From Plantibacter sp. PA-3-X8 (GTDB taxonomy: Bacteria; Actinomycetota; Actinomycetes; Actinomycetales; Microbacteriaceae): 64,000 bases of DNA. Each line of letters starts with the position of its first letter. Position 1 is the stretch's first letter. Under the pieces are notes generated by a model. It saw nothing but the letters and a program-made list of their open reading frames with translations. It was not told where the DNA came from and searched no databases. The translations under genes were made by a program, and so were the position numbers. Of this stretch, positions 37,281 through 46,105 are shown piece after piece. The DNA lies in contig NZ_CP033107.1 of assembly GCF_003856975.1 (NCBI RefSeq), positions 3,906,001 through 3,970,000 on the forward strand, read 5' to 3'.

Positions 37281-40200
37281 TCACTCCATACGCGCCCGTC
37301 GCGTGGCCACGAAGGCGCCTCCAAGGAGGAGCATCATGGCGCCGAGCCCCCCGAGCCACAGGCCGTCGAAGCCGGTGCTCGGCAGACCGGGGCGTGACCC
37401 CGGTGCGGTGGCGGCCACCGCGGTGACCGTGAAGGCGGTGGCCTCACGATCGAGCGGCAGGTCGCCGGTCACGGATCCGGAGAGTTCCACCCGGTGGGCA
37501 CCCAGCTCGAGCGACGAGTCGATCGGGAAGGTGAACGTGGCGTTCCCGGAGGCGTCAGCGATGACGGGCGTCAGTGCGAACGGGGTCGAGAAGACCGTGG
37601 CCGAGATGGTCTCGCCGGGCTCGAAGCCGGTGGCGTAGACCTCCTGGATCACACCCGTGTCGCGGACGATCGTCGAGTACTTGACTGTCGCCTGACGCTC
37701 GTCGCCGGCGTCGGTGTCGCCATCGGCGTCAGCGGCGGTGTCGGCATCAGCCGCAGTGTCGGCGTCAGCCGCAGTGTCGGCGTCAGCCGCAGTGTCGGCG
37801 TCGATGTCAGCGTTGAGGTCGACATCGGTGCCGTCAGCGTCAGCGGCGGTGTCAGCCGCAGCATCCGTGTCGGCAGCAGCATCGACGTCGGCAGCAGCGT
37901 CCACGTCAGCAACAGCGTCGACGTCCGCAGCAGCATCGACATCGGCCGCAGCATCAGTGTCGGCGGCAGCATCGGTGTCGGCAGCGGCGTCCACATCAGC
38001 GGCAGCATCGACATCGGCCGCAGCATCAGTGTCGGCGGCAGCATCGGTGTCGGCAGCGGCGTCCACATCAGCGGCAGCATCGACATCGGCGGCAGCATCC
38101 ACATCAGCAGCGGCATCGGTGTCAGCAGCGGCGTCCGTGTCGGCGGCAGCGTCCGTGTCAGCCGCAGCATCGACGTCAGCAGCAGCATCCGTGTCGGCAG
38201 CAGCGTCAGTGTCAGCAGCAGCATCGACGTCAGCAGCAGCATCGACGTCAGCAGCAGCATCCACGTCAGCCGCAGCATCGGTGTCCGCGTCCGCGTCCGC
38301 GGCAGCATCCACATCAGCAGCAGCATCGACGTCGGCGGCAGCATCCGTGTCAGCAGCAGCGTCCACGTCAGCCGCAGCATCCACATCGGCGGCAGCATCG
38401 GTGTCGGCAGCAGCGTCAGTGTCGGCAGCAGCATCCACATCGGCCGCAGCGTCGGTGTCGGCGGCAGCGTCCACGTCTGCGGCAGCGTCCGTGTCAGCCG
38501 CAGCGTCCACGTCTGCGGCAGCATCCACATCAGCTGCGGCATCCACATCAGCCGCAGCGTCCACATCAGCCGCAGCGTCCACGTCTGCGGCAGCGTCCAC
38601 ATCAGTCGCAGCGTCCGTGTCAGCCGCAGCATCCACATCGGCTGCAGCGTCGGTGTCGGCGGCAGCGTCCACATCAGCGTCCACATCAGCCGCGGCATCG
38701 ACGTCCACGTCGGCGTCCACGTCAGCAGCAGCATCCACATCGACCGCAGCTGCGTCGGTGTCGACGTCGACCGCTCCGTCCTCGATGGTGACGTCAGCCT
38801 CGGCCGGCGTCTCGGAGACATCGCCCTCGGCGGTCACCGTGACCGGTCCGGGCGTGTAGTCGTCCGGGATCGGCAGGTCCACGGTGAAGGAACCGTCAGG
38901 GTTCGTCACCACGGTGACGGACGGTGCGCCCGGGATGGACACCGTGACCGTCTCGCCACCGGCGAAGCCCGTCCCGTCGACCGTGACCGTCTCACCCGGC
39001 AGCACCGAGGACGGGTCGACCGTGATGGCCGTGTCGTACGCGAGGATCTCGATGATCGTCGTCGCCGGCTCGTCCGATGCTGCACCGAGTGCCGTCACCG
39101 TGACGTCGCCGAGCGCGTAGCCGTCGGGGACCGGCAGGGTCACCGTGAAGCCGCCGCCGACGTTCGTCACCTGCGTGACGACTGGGGCGCCGGGGATCGA
39201 CACCGTGACCGTCTCGTTGGCTGCGAAGCCCGATCCGGTGATGACCGTCGTGTTGCCGGCGATCAGCGCGTCCGGGGAGGCGGTGATGACGGGCGAGAAC
39301 ACGATGGCGGTGACAGTGACGGTCGCGGTGGCCGGCGTCTGCGACACCGCTCCCTCCGCCGTGACGACCAGCGGGCCGACGGGCGCGTTCGCCGGGACCG
39401 TGATCCCGACCGAGAACTCGCCGGCACCGTTCGTGGTCGCAGGGACGGCGGCGCCACCGGGCACCGTGACCGTGACGGACTCGTTCGGCGCGAAACCGGT
39501 GCCCGTGACGAGCGTCGCTCCGCCGGCCGCGACCGTGCTCGGGTCGGCGGTGATCGCCGTCTCGTAGGCCTCGACCGTGAGCTCCGCCTCGGCGGGCGTC
39601 GCCGAGGTCTCGCCGACCGCGGTCACCGTGACCGGCCCGGCGGGCGTTCCGGGCGGCACCGGCAGGGTCGCGGTGAAGCCGCCGTCGCCGTCGGCCGTCA
39701 CGACGACGGGGTCGCCGCCGGGGATCGAGACGCTGACCGACTCGTTCGGCTGGAAGCCGGTACCGGTGACCGTGGTGGTCTGGCCCGGGTTCACCGTGTC
39801 CGGTGTGAGGGTGATCGCCGTGTCGTAGACCGTGGCCTCGACCGTGACGGTGGTGGTCGCCTCGGTCGCCGAGACGACGCCGAGTGCGGTGACCGTGACC
39901 GGACCGGTCGCGAAGCCCTGCGGGACGGCGAACGTCGTGGTGATCTCACCGTCGGCGTTCGAGGTGACCGTCACCGGCGCGAGGCCGGGGAAGGTGACCG
40001 TGACGCTCTCGGTCGGAGCGAAGCCGCTACCCGAGATCTCCGTCGAGGTGCCGCCGGGGACCGTCGCCGGGTCGGCAGTGATCGTCGGCGTGTAGACCAC
40101 GTCGACCGTGAGGTTCGTCGTCGCAGGGGTGTCGGACGTCGCACCGAGCGCGGTCACGACGACCGTTCCCTCGGCGTAGTCGGCCGGCACGGGCAGCGAC

Positions 40201-43200
40201 ACGGAGATGGTGCCGGTCGCCGTCGCCGTGGTGGTCACCGGGTCGGCGCCGGGGATCGAGACCGTGACGCTCTCGGTCGGTGCGAAGCCGGTGCCGGTGA
40301 CGAGGGTGCTGGCACCCGCGACGACGGTGGTCGGGTCGGCGGTGATGGCGGTGACGTAGGTCGTGGCCTCGACGGTGAGCGTCGCAGCGGCGGGGGTCGC
40401 CGAGACGGTACCGGTGGCGGTGACCGTGACGTCACCGATCGGGAAGTCCGCGGGGAGCGTGACGCTCACGGAGATCTCGCCGTCGGCGTTCGCCGTGGTC
40501 GGGAACGGGTCGACGATGCCCGGGACCGTGACACTCACGCTCTCGTTCGGGGCGAAGCCCGCACCGGTGACGGTCGTGCTGCCACCCGGCGCGATGGTCG
40601 CGGGATCGAGGGCGATCGCCGTCTCGTAGGCGAGCACCGTGACGGTGGTCGTCGCGTCCGTCGCCGAGAGGGCACCGGTCGCCGTGACGATGAGCTCCCC
40701 TGCGGTGGTGCCCGACGGGATCGGCAGGGCGGCGGTGAAGCCGCCGTCGCCGTTCGCCGTCACGACGACCGGTGTGCCACCGGGGATGGAGACCGAGACC
40801 GACTCGTTCGGTGCGAACCCGGTACCGGTGATCGTCGTCGAGGTGCCGGGGAGCAGCGTGTCGGGGTCGGCGGTGATCGCGGTCTCGTAGGGCACCACGG
40901 TCACGTCGGCGTCGGCGGGCGTGTTCGACGTGTCACCGGTCGCGGTGATCGTCAGCGGACCCGCGGGTGTTCCCACCGGGATCGTCACGGGCTGCGTGAA
41001 GTCGCCGTCGCCGTTCGTCGTCACCGTGACGGGGTCGCCGCCCGGGATCGTGATGGTGACGGTCTCGTTCGGCGCGAAGCCGGTGCCCGTCACGGTGGTG
41101 GTTCCACCCGGGTTGGCCGTCGTCGGGTCCACCGTGATCGCCGTGTCGTACACGACCGCTTCGACGAGGACCGAGGTCTGCGCCGGCGTGAGCGACAGGG
41201 CGCCCGTGGCCGTGAACGTCACGGTCGCGGGGACGAAGTCCGCGGGGAAGGCGACCACCTGGCTGATCTCGCCGAGACCGTTCGCCGTGGTCACGACGTC
41301 GTCGAAGCCGGGAGCAGAGATGGTCACCGACTCGTTCGCGACGTAGCCGGTGCCGGACAGGATCGTCGAGTCGCCGGGGTTCAGCGTGGACGGCGTGGCC
41401 GTGAGCGTCGTCTCGAACGCCTCGACGGTGATCGTCGCAGTGGCGGGTGTGTTCGACACGGCTCCGACGGCCGTCACGACGACGGGGCCGGCGGGGGTGC
41501 CGGGCAGGATCGGCAGGATGGCGGTGATGTCACCGTCCGGGCCGGCCTCCACCAAGACGGGCGTGCCGCCGGGGATGGAGACGGAGACGGACTCGCCGGG
41601 CAGGAAGCCCGTTCCGGTGACGGTGGTGCTGCCGCCGGGGAGGAGCGTGTCGGGATCCGCGGTGATCGCCGTGTCGTAGACCGTCACCTCGACCGTGACC
41701 GTGGTCGTCGCCTCGGTCGCGGAGACGACGCCGAGGGCCGTGACCGTGACCGGACCGACCGCGAAGTCCTGCGGGACGTCGATGGTGGTCGTGATCTCGC
41801 CCGCTGCGTTCGACGTGACGGTGATCGGCTCGAGGCCCGGGAAGGTGACTGTGACGCTCTCGCTCGGCGCGAAGCCGGAGCCTGAGATCTCGGTGCTGGT
41901 GCCGCCAGGGACCGTGGCCGGGTCGGCGGTGATCGTCGGGGTGTAGACGACGTCGACCGCGAGGTTCGTGGTGGCCGGGGTCTCGGAGACCTCACCGAGG
42001 GCGGTCACGACGACCGTGCCCTCCGCGTAGTCCGCCGGAACCGGGAGCGACACGGAGATGGTTCCGGTCGCCGACGCCTGCGTGGTGACCGCGGGCGCAC
42101 CGGGGATGGAGACCGTGACGGTCTCGTCGGGCTCGAAGCCGGTACCGGTGACGAGCGTGCTCTCCCCCGCGACGACGGTCGTCGGGTCGACCGTGATGGC
42201 CGTGACGAAGGTCGTTGCCTCGACGGTGAGCGTCGCCGTGGCTGGGGTGGCCGAGACGGCGCCGGTGGCGGTGACCGTGACGTCGCCGAGCGGGAAGTCC
42301 GCAGGGAGCGTGACACTGACCGTGATCTCACCATCGCCGTTCGCCGTGGTCGTCACGGGCGTGGCGAGGCCGGGGATGGTGATCGTGACGGTCTCCTGAG
42401 GGACGAAGCCCGAACCGGTGACGACCGTGCTGCCGCCAGGTGCGACCGTCTGTGGGTCGAGCGCGATCGCGGTGTCGTACGCCTCGACGGTGATGACCGT
42501 CTCGGCCGGGGTGACGGAGACCGCGCCGGTGGCGGTGACCGTGAGCTGGCCAGCGGGCGTGCCGGAGGGGATCGGCAGGACGGCCGTGAAGCCGCCGTCG
42601 CCGTCAGCCGTCACGACGACGGGCGTGCCGTCCGGGTAGGAGACGGAGACCGACTCGTTCGCGGCGAAGCCGGTGCCGGTGATGGTGGTCGAGTTGCCGG
42701 GGAGGAGGGAGGCCGGGTCGGCGGTGATGGCCGTGTCGTACGGCAACACCTCGAGGTCGGCGGTCGCCGGGGTTGCGGAGGTTTCGCCGGTCGCGGTGAC
42801 GATGAGCGTGCCGGCCGGCGTGCCGTCGGGGACGGGCAGGTCGACGGTGAAGCCGCCGTCGCCGTCCGCATCGACGGTCACCGGGGTGCCGCCCGGGTAG
42901 TCGACGGTGACCGTCTCACCGGGCAGGAAGCCGGTGCCGGTCACGGTCGTGGTGTTCCCAGGGATGAGCGACGTCGGGTCGAGCGTGATGGCGGTGTCGT
43001 AGACCGTCGCGGTGACGGTGACGACGGTGGTCGCTTCGGTCGCGGACACGGCGCCGAGGGCGGTGACCGTGACGTCGCCGACCGCGAAGTTCTGCGGGAC
43101 CGCGACGGGGGCGCCGATCGCGCCGAGTGCCGTGGCGGTGACGGTGATCGGCTCGAGGCCGGGGAACGTCACGACGACGTCCTCGCCGGGCGCGAAGCCG

Positions 43201-45587
43201 GCGCCGTTGATGATCGTGGTCGTGCCACCCGCGACCGTGGCCGGGACGGCGACGATCGACGTCTCGTAGACCACGGTGAGGTTGGTCGTGGCCGGGGTGT
43301 CGGACGTCTCGCCGAGCGCGGTCACGACGACCGGGCCTGCGGCGTAGTCCGCCGGGACGTCGAGCTCGACCGAGATCGTGCCGGTTCCGGTGGCCGTCGT
43401 GGTGACCGGGTCGACGCCGGGGATCGAGACGGCGACGGTCTCGCCCGAGGCGAAGCCGGTGCCGGTGATCGTCGTGGTCCCACCGGCGACGACACTGGCC
43501 GGGTCGGCGGTGATGGCGGTGACGTACTGCGTCGCCTCGACGGTGACCGTCGCGGTCGCGGGGCTGGCCGATGAGGCACCGGTCGCCGTGACCGTCACGG
43601 GGCCGAGCGGGAAGTCCGCCGGGAGCGTGAGGCTCGTGGAGATCGTGCCGGTACCCGTCGCAGTGGTGACGATCGGGTCGGTGAGGCCGGGGACGGTGAT
43701 CGACACCGACTCGCCGGGCAGGAACCCGGTGCCGGTGATCGTGGTGCTGCCGCCCGGAGCGATCGTCGCCGGGTCGGCGATGATGGCGGTCGCGAACGGG
43801 GCGACGACGAGGTCGGTGGTGGCCGGGGTGGCGGAGGTCGCACCGGTGGCGGTGAACGTCAGGGTCGCCGGGGTGAAACCGGCGGGGATCGCGACGCTCT
43901 GGCTGATCACACCGGCGGCATCCGACGTCGTGGTGACCGGGTCGAGTCCGGGCGCGGTGATGGTGACCTGCTCGTTCGCCGCGAAGCCGGTGCCGTCGAT
44001 CACGGTGGCCTGGCCGGGGTTGACGGTCGCGGGCGTGGCGGTGATCGCCGTGTCGTACACGACGAGCGTGCCGCGCACAGACGACGACGCGAGGTTGACC
44101 GTCGCGAGCGAGATCGCCGGGACGAGGGAGATCTGCACGGCGCGGACCGTCGATGATCCCGCCCCGAGGTCGCCGGTGGCCGGTTGCACGTTGGCGGTCA
44201 CATCGGCGACGAGGCGGACGATGTTGAGGATCGGTCCGACGACGTTCGCGGCGAGGCCTCCGGTGATGCTGTTGAGGCCGGTGCCGAGCGTGTTCAGGCT
44301 GGTGAACGCGGTGGCGACGACGTTCTTGACGAGTCCGAGGACGAGGTTGACCACGCCGTCCAGCGTCAAGCCGAGGGTCGCGAGGATCGGGTTCAGCACG
44401 TTCGGGAGGAGCCCCGCCGAGGTGAAGGCGGCGGTACCGTTCTGGACCGCCCCGAGGGTCGAGTCGAGCGACAGGGAGATGACCGGGACCTGCGTGACGA
44501 CGACGTTCGTCGTGACGTTACCGGTGACCTGAATGCGCGTGCCGTCGACGGCAGCCTGGAGACCGGCGGACACGGCCGTGACCTGCGCGGTGACGGCAGA
44601 CGTGATCGCGGCCGCGATGGCGGCACCGATCGGGCCGGACAGCAGCGAGGTGTTCGGCGGCAGGTCGTTGAGGTCGGGCAGCGTCGGGTCGTTCGCGAGC
44701 AGGGTCGCGAGGTCGACGGTCACCGCGCCGGTGAGCAGGTTGACGGAGACGCCGGTCGCCGCCGACTGCGACGCCTGGGTGGTGAGGATCGTGTTGACCA
44801 CGGTCGACAGGTTCGGCGGGGTGACCGTCCCCGTCGCGCTCACGCGGAGGACGCCGATGAGGTTCGCGTTCAGCGCGGTGTTGAGCGCCGAGGTGAGCCC
44901 GTTGAGCGTGGTCTGCAGCGGCGGGAGGAGGCCCGTCACCTGCGTGCCGACGTTCTGCACGAGGGGGCTCTGGAAGTTGAGCGTCGCACCGGCGATCTGG
45001 TAGTCGGGAACGGCCGTGGTGCCGCCCGTCTGCGAGATCGTGGAGGCGAGGGCGCCGAGGCTGAGCGAGAGGTCGCTGAGAATCCCGCCGGTGGGCGTCC
45101 CGACCCGGCCGAGCAGACCGGTCAGGTCGAGTTCGGCGTCCGCCGGCGGAGCATCGGGTCCACCGATCGAGACGCCACCCTGGTCGGTGACCGCGCCTGA
45201 GCCGGCGATCGCGTCGCCGTTGTCGGCGGCGGACCCGTACTGAGCGACGGCACCGAGCTCGATGACGCCATTTGCACCGAACAGTTGGAGCGAGCTACCG
45301 AGGTCGACGCCGAGGGTGTTGAGCACCTCGGCCGACAGCGGGTTCGCGGCGACCGGGTGCACCCCGCTCGGGTTCTCGGCACGGGCGCCGGCGACTGCGG
45401 CGAGGGCGTCGAGGTTGATCCCGGCCGCCTGTCCACCGAGGAAGCGGCCGAAGCCGTCGGACACGTCGGACGGGGCCGCTGTGGCCGCCGTCGTCGATCC
45501 CATGGCGATGACCGTGCCGACCACGGCCATGGCCGCGACCTTCCACGCACGGCCTCGGCCGAGGATGCTTCGCTGCTGTTCCCCCAC
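37281..45587 (-). CDS. Giant LPSTG-anchored Ig-repeat adhesin
   Basis: 2,768-residue surface protein. Signal peptide ends near AATAAPS (residue 38). An N-terminal domain (about 40-490, QAAGINLDALAAVAGARAENPSG...) resembles the 'choice-of-anchor G' proteins of Microbacteriaceae. Then come 20 tandem Ig/IPT-like repeats of about 87 residues, each opening like YDTAITADPATVAPGGSTTI. Next is an Asp-Ala stalk of DVDAAA/DTDAAA hexapeptides (about 2270-2630), one last degenerate Ig-like domain, and LPSTGFDG with a membrane helix and RRARME, a sortase signal. A wall-linked fibrous adhesin or biofilm scaffold is likely. I chose the GTG at 45587 (AAAGGG upstream); an in-frame start eight codons earlier is possible. 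It is divergent from a LuxR-type regulator. Confidence 0.88.
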   Translation of the reverse strand: MGEQQRSILGRGRAWKVAAMAVVGTVIAMGSTTAATAAPSDVSDGFGRFLGGQAAGINLDALAAVAGARAENPSGVHPVAANPLSAEVLNTLGVDLGSSLQLFGANGVIELGAVAQYGSAADNGDAIAGSGAVTDQGGVSIGGPDAPPADAELDLTGLLGRVGTPTGGILSDLSLSLGALASTISQTGGTTAVPDYQIAGATLNFQSPLVQNVGTQVTGLLPPLQTTLNGLTSALNTALNANLIGVLRVSATGTVTPPNLSTVVNTILTTQASQSAATGVSVNLLTGAVTVDLATLLANDPTLPDLNDLPPNTSLLSGPIGAAIAAAITSAVTAQVTAVSAGLQAAVDGTRIQVTGNVTTNVVVTQVPVISLSLDSTLGAVQNGTAAFTSAGLLPNVLNPILATLGLTLDGVVNLVLGLVKNVVATAFTSLNTLGTGLNSITGGLAANVVGPILNIVRLVADVTANVQPATGDLGAGSSTVRAVQISLVPAISLATVNLASSSVRGTLVVYDTAITATPATVNPGQATVIDGTGFAANEQVTITAPGLDPVTTTSDAAGVISQSVAIPAGFTPATLTFTATGATSATPATTDLVVAPFATAIIADPATIAPGGSTTITGTGFLPGESVSITVPGLTDPIVTTATGTGTISTSLTLPADFPLGPVTVTATGASSASPATATVTVEATQYVTAITADPASVVAGGTTTITGTGFASGETVAVSIPGVDPVTTTATGTGTISVELDVPADYAAGPVVVTALGETSDTPATTNLTVVYETSIVAVPATVAGGTTTIINGAGFAPGEDVVVTFPGLEPITVTATALGAIGAPVAVPQNFAVGDVTVTALGAVSATEATTVVTVTATVYDTAITLDPTSLIPGNTTTVTGTGFLPGETVTVDYPGGTPVTVDADGDGGFTVDLPVPDGTPAGTLIVTATGETSATPATADLEVLPYDTAITADPASLLPGNSTTITGTGFAANESVSVSYPDGTPVVVTADGDGGFTAVLPIPSGTPAGQLTVTATGAVSVTPAETVITVEAYDTAIALDPQTVAPGGSTVVTGSGFVPQETVTITIPGLATPVTTTANGDGEITVSVTLPADFPLGDVTVTATGAVSATPATATLTVEATTFVTAITVDPTTVVAGESTLVTGTGFEPDETVTVSIPGAPAVTTQASATGTISVSLPVPADYAEGTVVVTALGEVSETPATTNLAVDVVYTPTITADPATVPGGTSTEISGSGFAPSESVTVTFPGLEPITVTSNAAGEITTTIDVPQDFAVGPVTVTALGVVSATEATTTVTVEVTVYDTAITADPDTLLPGGSTTVTGTGFLPGESVSVSIPGGTPVLVEAGPDGDITAILPILPGTPAGPVVVTAVGAVSNTPATATITVEAFETTLTATPSTLNPGDSTILSGTGYVANESVTISAPGFDDVVTTANGLGEISQVVAFPADFVPATVTFTATGALSLTPAQTSVLVEAVVYDTAITVDPTTANPGGTTTVTGTGFAPNETVTITIPGGDPVTVTTNGDGDFTQPVTIPVGTPAGPLTITATGDTSNTPADADVTVVPYETAITADPDTLLPGTSTTITGTGFAPNESVSVSIPGGTPVVVTANGDGGFTAALPIPSGTTAGELIVTATGALSATDATTTVTVLAYETAIALDPATIAPGGSTTVTGAGFAPNESVSVTVPGIVDPFPTTANADGEISVSVTLPADFPIGDVTVTATGTVSATPAAATLTVEATTYVTAITADPTTVVAGASTLVTGTGFAPTESVTVSIPGADPVTTTATATGTISVSLPVPADYAEGTVVVTALGATSDTPATTNLTVDVVYTPTITADPATVPGGTSTEISGSGFAPTESVTVTFPGLAPVTVTSNADGEITTTFAVPQGFATGPVTVTALGVVSATEATTTVTVEATVYDTAITLTPDTVNPGQTTTVTGTGFQPNESVSVSIPGGDPVVVTADGDGGFTATLPVPPGTPAGPVTVTAVGETSATPAEAELTVEAYETAITADPSTVAAGGATLVTGTGFAPNESVTVTVPGGAAVPATTNGAGEFSVGITVPANAPVGPLVVTAEGAVSQTPATATVTVTAIVFSPVITASPDALIAGNTTVITGSGFAANETVTVSIPGAPVVTQVTNVGGGFTVTLPVPDGYALGDVTVTALGAASDEPATTIIEILAYDTAITVDPSSVLPGETVTVDGTGFAGGETVTVSIPGAPSVTVVTNPDGSFTVDLPIPDDYTPGPVTVTAEGDVSETPAEADVTIEDGAVDVDTDAAAVDVDAAADVDADVDVDAAADVDADVDAAADTDAAADVDAAADTDAATDVDAAADVDAAADVDAAADVDAAADVDAAADVDAAADTDAAADVDAAADTDAAADVDAAADTDAAADTDAAADVDAAADVDAAADTDAAADVDAAADVDAAADADADTDAAADVDAAADVDAAADVDAAADTDAAADTDAAADVDAAADTDAAADTDAAADTDAAADVDAAADVDAAADVDAAADTDAAADTDAAADVDAAADVDAAADTDAAADTDAAADVDAAADVDAVADVDAAADVDAAADTDAAADTAADADGTDVDLNADIDADTAADADTAADADTAADADTAADADGDTDAGDERQATVKYSTIVRDTGVIQEVYATGFEPGETISATVFSTPFALTPVIADASGNATFTFPIDSSLELGAHRVELSGSVTGDLPLDREATAFTVTAVAATAPGSRPGLPSTGFDGLWLGGLGAMMLLLGGAFVATRRARME
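37720..38770 (-). repeat. 18-bp repeats coding an Asp-Ala stalk
   Basis: Roughly 50 near-identical 18-base units encode DVDAAA or DTDAAA. Codons vary at third positions, but the array is still open to slippage in steps of six residues. The opposite strand is also open as Ser-Ala-rich nonsense, a by-product. Confidence 0.9.
38790..44070 (-). repeat. Twenty Ig-like domain repeats with a higher-order pattern
   Basis: Units of about 260 bases. Distinct unit types recur in the same order: AIALDP-type, then VVAG-type, then YTPTITADPATVPGG-type, at units 7-9 and 14-16, with a similar run at 2-4. This indicates block duplication of five to seven domains rather than single-unit growth. Confidence 0.85.
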
Positions 45588-45687
45588 GGTGGAACCCTTT
45601 CTTCGGTGCACGGGCGAACCCGCGACTGGCGTCGATCCCGGCCAATCTATGGGCGGGCTCCCCTGTCCCCCAGAGGAGGGACCCCAA

Positions 45688-45732
45688 CCTCCGTAGTGCC
45701 CGATGGAAAACCGGTACTGGCCTCCGCAGTGC
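45688..45732. promoter_or_regulatory. Direct repeats CCTCCGyAGTGC, 33 bases apart
   Basis: CCTCCGTAGTGC at 45688-45699 and CCTCCGCAGTGC at 45721-45732, separated by three helical turns, upstream of the adhesin gene. Candidate binding sites for the neighbouring LuxR-type protein. Confidence 0.45.
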
Positions 45733-45868
45733 GAGGCGGCGCCGCGGGACGCCGGGTTTCGATCGGTCCCGGGGGGCCTCCGACGCGTCGTCGGTGGCGG
45801 GGCTCCGGTGCAGTCGATTCCATCCGTGCCATGTCATCGATGACGGTTGAGAGATAACCCTCACCGGC

Positions 45869-45884
45869 CGGGGGTCTACCCCCG
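45869..45884. promoter_or_regulatory. 16-bp palindrome CGGGGGTCTACCCCCG
   Basis: Seven-base arms around CT, a perfect inverted repeat midway between the divergent adhesin and regulator genes. Could be an operator. Confidence 0.45.
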
Positions 45885-45948
45885 ACTGGGGTGCGTAGTT
45901 TCTACTGAGAACGCTCTCTTAGGGCTGCGGGAGCACTCAGGGATTACG

Positions 45949-45954
45949 GATAAT
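45949..45954 (+). promoter_or_regulatory. Possible -10 box for leader ORF and LuxR gene
   Basis: GATAAT about 80 bases before the leader ORF. No convincing -35, as expected if an activator is needed. Confidence 0.35.
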
Positions 45955-46033
45955 GGGGCATCCGACGGAGTATTCGCAGCGTCCCTAGTGATGCGGATCC
46001 CGTCGTCCTGACGGAGCTTGAGGGGGCTGCGAT

Positions 46034-46105
46034 ATGGAAGAACCGGTTGCGACGGCAGTGGAGCGAAAGCCACATCCGAGGTCGGCCGAGCAGGTCATCC
46101 CATGA
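46034..46105 (+). CDS. 23-residue leader peptide coupled to the LuxR gene
   Basis: A short open frame, MEEPVATAVERKPHPRSAEQ then VIP, with GAGGGGG eight bases before its ATG: a better ribosome binding site than that of the next gene. Its TGA overlaps the regulator's ATG (ATGA at 46102-46105), the normal sign of translational coupling. It has no hydrophobic segment and no family. It may act only to feed ribosomes to the regulator or as a regulatory leader. Confidence 0.5.
   Translation: MEEPVATAVERKPHPRSAEQVIP

Larger units (their letters stand above)
45588..46033. other. 446-base divergent regulatory region between adhesin and LuxR genes
   Basis: It holds no gene. Visible elements: CCCCTGTCCCCC (45660-45671), two direct repeats of CCTCCGyAGTGC 33 bases apart (45688 and 45721), GGTACTGG at 45713, a perfect 16-bp palindrome at 45869-45884, and a GATAAT -10-like box at 45949-45954 on the plus strand. 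The spacing suggests control of the adhesin and regulator genes by a shared protein. Confidence 0.6.

Noticed and set aside
37714..38859. Long plus-strand open frame coding Ser/Ala/Thr-only protein opposite the adhesin stalk
   Set aside because: It is the complement of the 18-bp Asp-Ala coding repeat, whose period keeps all frames open. It has no start signal or family.
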